This document shows positions 3,992 to 6,641 of a stretch of DNA of 6,641 bases, piece after piece; the stretch's first letter is position 1, and the number at the start of each line of letters is the position of its first letter. Location: NCBI GenBank assembly GCA_938008575.1, contig CALLKB010000089.1, forward strand, positions 1 through 6,641, written 5' to 3'. The stretch comes from an uncultured Cytophagaceae bacterium (lineage in GTDB: Bacteria; Bacteroidota; Bacteroidia; Cytophagales; Spirosomataceae). A program made the translations under genes and the position numbers. Under the pieces are notes generated by a model, which was not told the DNA's origin, made no database searches, and saw nothing but the letters and a program-made list of their open reading frames with translations.

Positions 3992-6641
3992 ATGGAAAAT
4001 TCGAACAAGAGGTATTGGAAAGGAATTGAGGAGTTAACCAATGAACCATCGTTTGTAAAAAATATCCACAATGAGTTTGGCAACATGCCCTCAGAAAACG
4101 ATGCGAAAGGCGAAGCCTTAGTAGACGGATCTGGAACTCATCGTCGTGACTTTTTAAAGATGTTGGGATTCGGAGTTGCAGCTGTTTCATTAGCAGCATG
4201 TGAAGCACCGGTTAAAAACACCATTCCATACTTGAACAAACCGGAGGATGTTGAGCCTACGATTGCCAACTGGTATGCATCGACTTACACGGATGGTGGC
4301 GATTACGCTTCAATCTTAGTTAAGACTCGCGAAGGTCGTCCGATCAAGATCGAAGGAAATACCTTATCGTCTGTTTCAAAAGGAGCTCTTTCAGGCCGTG
4401 CACACGCATCTGTTTTGAGTCTATATGACAACGAAAAATTAAAAGGACCCCAAATTGGTGGAAAAGCTAGCGATTGGAAACAATTAGATGCTGAATTCAC
4501 TGCAAAATTAGCTGCAGTAGCTGCTAAAGGTGGACAAATCAGAATTGTATCTAACACGATTCTTTCGCCAACAACGAAAAAGGTGATTGCTGATTTCGCA
4601 GCGAAATACCCAACAACTCAACATATCTCTTACGATGCGAATCCAGCTTACGGATTATCTGCTGCACATGGCGGAATTATCCCAAGCATCGATTTCAGCA
4701 AAGCAAAAACAATCGTTTCTGTAGGAGCTGATTTCTTAGGTACATGGATCGCACCTAGTGAATTCTCTTCTCAATGGGCTGTTACACGTCGTGTAAGCTC
4801 AGAAAAAGGAGGCAAAAAAGACATGTCACGTCACTACCAGTTTGAGACAATCATGTCGACAACAGGTGCTAACGCTGATTACCGTGCAACTTACAAGCCA
4901 TCTCAAGAAGGTTTAGTTGCTGTTGCATTATATAATGCAGTAGCAAAATTAACGGGTGCAGCTGGTATTGCTGGAGCAGCCGTTAAAGTTGACCACTTAG
5001 ATAAAGCAGCCAAAGATTTAGTTGCTTCAAAAGGTGCCTCAATCATCGTTGCAGGATCAAATGATCCAGAAGTACAAAAAATTGTAGCAGCTACAAACGC
5101 ATTAGTAGGCGCCTATGGCTCAACATTAAATACAGCTATTCCATTGAACTACCGTCAAGGTAATGACATGGCGATGGCCAACTTCATTAAAGAAGCAGGT
5201 GCTGGTAAAATTGGTGCCGTTATTTTCTACAATGCGAACCCAGTTTACAATCACCCAATGGGAGCAGCGTTAGCAACAGCTTTACCGAAAGTTGAACTAA
5301 GCTTAGCAACGAACGAGCGTGCAGATGAAACAGCATCTTTATGTCAATTTATCGCACCAGATTCACACTTCTTAGAATCTTGGAATGATGCAGAGCCAAA
5401 AGCTGGTTTCTACTCATTAACACAACCAACCATTTCTACGATCTTCAAAACTCGTCAAGCGCAAGCAAGTTTCTTAACTTGGGCAGGTTTGTCGGGTGAT
5501 TTTGCAGCTTACTTAGAAAGCAATTGGGAGAATAACATCTTAAAAGGTGGCAAAGTAGCTTGGAATAACGCATTACACAATGGTGTTTTCGAACCAAATG
5601 CAGGTAGCGTTTCTGCTTCTAGCCCATCGGTTGACGTGAATGCTGCAGCTTCTGCGATTGCAAAAGCATATTCAGCTTCATCTACAGGATTAGAAATTTC
5701 TGTTTACGAGAAAGTTGGTTTAGGTACAGGTTCTCAAGCGAACAACCCATGGTTACAGGAATTCCCTGAGCCAGTTTCAAAAGCTTGTTGGGACAATTAT
5801 GCAGCCATTTCACAACCAACTGCAACCGAATTAAAATTAAAGCAAGGCGACTTAGTTAAAGTAAGTGCCAAAGGATACGAAGTTACATTGCCAATCTTGG
5901 TTCAACCTGGTCAAGCACAAGGAACAATCGCCATTGCGATTGGTTATGGACGTACGAAAGCTGGTAAATCGGCGGACGGCGTAGGTGTTAACGCTTATCC
6001 ATTCATCTCAGAAATCAATGGGGCATGTGTAGGAACATGTACACAAGGTGTTTCAGTAACAGCAACAGGTGAAACAAAAGACATCGCTCAAACACAAACT
6101 CACCAAACGGTGATGGCGCGTCAAGCGGTTGTTCAAGAAACTGTTTTAGCTGAATTTGCTAAAAACCCATTAGCAGGAAGCTACAAACCAAGAGTTAAGA
6201 CCTCAGAAGGCGAGAAAGACGCAACTGATTTGTCTCTTTGGAATGGTCACGAATACAACAACCACGCGTGGGGAATGGTGATCGACTTAAATACATGTAC
6301 AGGATGTTCAGCTTGTGTTATCTCATGTAACGCAGAAAACAACGTACCAGTAGTGGGTCGCCAAGAAGTAATTAACCGCCGTGAAATGCACTGGATGCGT
6401 ATCGACCGTTATTATTCATCAGACGCGGAAGTAGAAGATTTACAAGGCTTAGAAATTGCATCTGATAATCCAGAGGTTGTTTTCCAACCGATGTTATGCC
6501 AACACTGTAATAATGCTCCTTGTGAGACTGTTTGTCCAGTATTAGCGACGACGCACTCAACAGAAGGATTGAACCAAATGACTTACAACCGTTGTATCGG
6601 TACACGTTATTGCGCAAATAACTGTCCATACAAAGTACGTC
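3992..6641 (+). CDS. actB: Alternative Complex III subunit ActB, Tat-exported molybdopterin-like/iron-sulfur protein (partial at right edge)
   Basis: Starts at ATG 3992 and stays open to the window end (883 codons seen; the family is usually about 1000 residues). It is the periplasmic core of ACIII that carries electrons from quinol to the ActA hemes. Residues 1-48 form a long N-terminal extension (YWKGIEEL, then NEF) typical of the 'TAT-variant' molybdopterin oxidoreductases. A twin-arginine motif RRDFLK (51-56), a hydrophobic stretch and lipobox LAAC (67-70) follow, so C70 is probably lipidated. About 90-740 is the molybdopterin-oxidoreductase-like domain. It lacks an N-terminal CxxCxxxC cluster motif, consistent with ActB binding no Mo cofactor. 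The ferredoxin-like domain has CxxCxxCxxxC at 769-779, CxxCx4CxxxC at 836-848, and C868, C874, C878. T871 replaces a cysteine, fitting the family's [3Fe-4S] site. A weak A/G-rich AAGAAAG lies just upstream; translation is probably coupled to actA transcription. Confidence 0.95.
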   Translation, partial: MENSNKRYWKGIEELTNEPSFVKNIHNEFGNMPSENDAKGEALVDGSGTHRRDFLKMLGFGVAAVSLAACEAPVKNTIPYLNKPEDVEPTIANWYASTYTDGGDYASILVKTREGRPIKIEGNTLSSVSKGALSGRAHASVLSLYDNEKLKGPQIGGKASDWKQLDAEFTAKLAAVAAKGGQIRIVSNTILSPTTKKVIADFAAKYPTTQHISYDANPAYGLSAAHGGIIPSIDFSKAKTIVSVGADFLGTWIAPSEFSSQWAVTRRVSSEKGGKKDMSRHYQFETIMSTTGANADYRATYKPSQEGLVAVALYNAVAKLTGAAGIAGAAVKVDHLDKAAKDLVASKGASIIVAGSNDPEVQKIVAATNALVGAYGSTLNTAIPLNYRQGNDMAMANFIKEAGAGKIGAVIFYNANPVYNHPMGAALATALPKVELSLATNERADETASLCQFIAPDSHFLESWNDAEPKAGFYSLTQPTISTIFKTRQAQASFLTWAGLSGDFAAYLESNWENNILKGGKVAWNNALHNGVFEPNAGSVSASSPSVDVNAAASAIAKAYSASSTGLEISVYEKVGLGTGSQANNPWLQEFPEPVSKACWDNYAAISQPTATELKLKQGDLVKVSAKGYEVTLPILVQPGQAQGTIAIAIGYGRTKAGKSADGVGVNAYPFISEINGACVGTCTQGVSVTATGETKDIAQTQTHQTVMARQAVVQETVLAEFAKNPLAGSYKPRVKTSEGEKDATDLSLWNGHEYNNHAWGMVIDLNTCTGCSACVISCNAENNVPVVGRQEVINRREMHWMRIDRYYSSDAEVEDLQGLEIASDNPEVVFQPMLCQHCNNAPCETVCPVLATTHSTEGLNQMTYNRCIGTRYCANNCPYKVR

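Noticed and set aside
3969..4208. Minus-strand open frame of 79 codons opposite the start of actB
   Set aside because: It is antisense to a strongly supported actB coding frame and shows no domain, signal or start-site evidence.
4303..4557. Minus-strand open frame of 84 codons inside actB
   Set aside because: It is antisense to conserved actB sequence, with no promoter or ribosome-binding evidence.
6372..6629. Minus-strand open frame of 85 codons opposite the iron-sulfur domain of actB
   Set aside because: It is a shadow of the cysteine-motif coding region and its translation resembles no family I know.

Overview
The window looks like a chromosomal segment from a Bacteroidota bacterium of the Cytophagia/Sphingobacteriia/Flavobacteriia type. 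The evidence is three exact or near-exact matches to the Bacteroidota sigma factor -7 box (TAnnTTTG), start regions with little or no Shine-Dalgarno sequence, a tRNA gene without an encoded CCA, and above all the start of an Alternative Complex III (ACIII, act) operon of Bacteroidota type. I recognised families by reading the sequence; no database search was possible.

Layout from left to right. Positions 1-50 are the edge of something I cannot assign. Positions 51-176 hold four copies of a palindromic repeat, two in each orientation. The two copies nearest the next gene also have the form of intrinsic terminators for it. An atypical short-chain dehydrogenase/epimerase-like gene lies on the minus strand (974 to 186). 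Across a 50-bp divergent promoter region lies a plus-strand gene for a membrane-anchored metallophosphoesterase (1025-2260). An unusual array with a 7-bp period (about 2254-2391) begins at its stop codon. Next come a tRNA-Cys(GCA) gene with a recognisable promoter and a strong intrinsic terminator (2410-2557), and then the act operon promoter (2679-2709).

The act operon fills the right 60 percent. actA (2738-3946) encodes a six-heme protein: an exported mono-heme cytochrome c domain, an Ala/Pro linker, a transmembrane helix, and a five-heme ActA domain. actB follows after 45 bp and runs off the right edge at 6641. It encodes a Tat-exported, probably lipid-anchored protein with a molybdopterin-oxidoreductase-like domain and an iron-sulfur domain. 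In ACIII these subunits pass electrons from membrane quinol through the ActB clusters and ActA hemes to a cytochrome c or directly to an aa3-type oxidase. The remaining subunits (actC, actD, actE, actF) and often oxidase genes would be expected beyond the right edge.

No clearly new multi-gene system is visible. The points most worth a second look are the heptanucleotide-period array, the palindromic repeat cluster with a compensatory stem change, and the extra heme domain fused to ActA.
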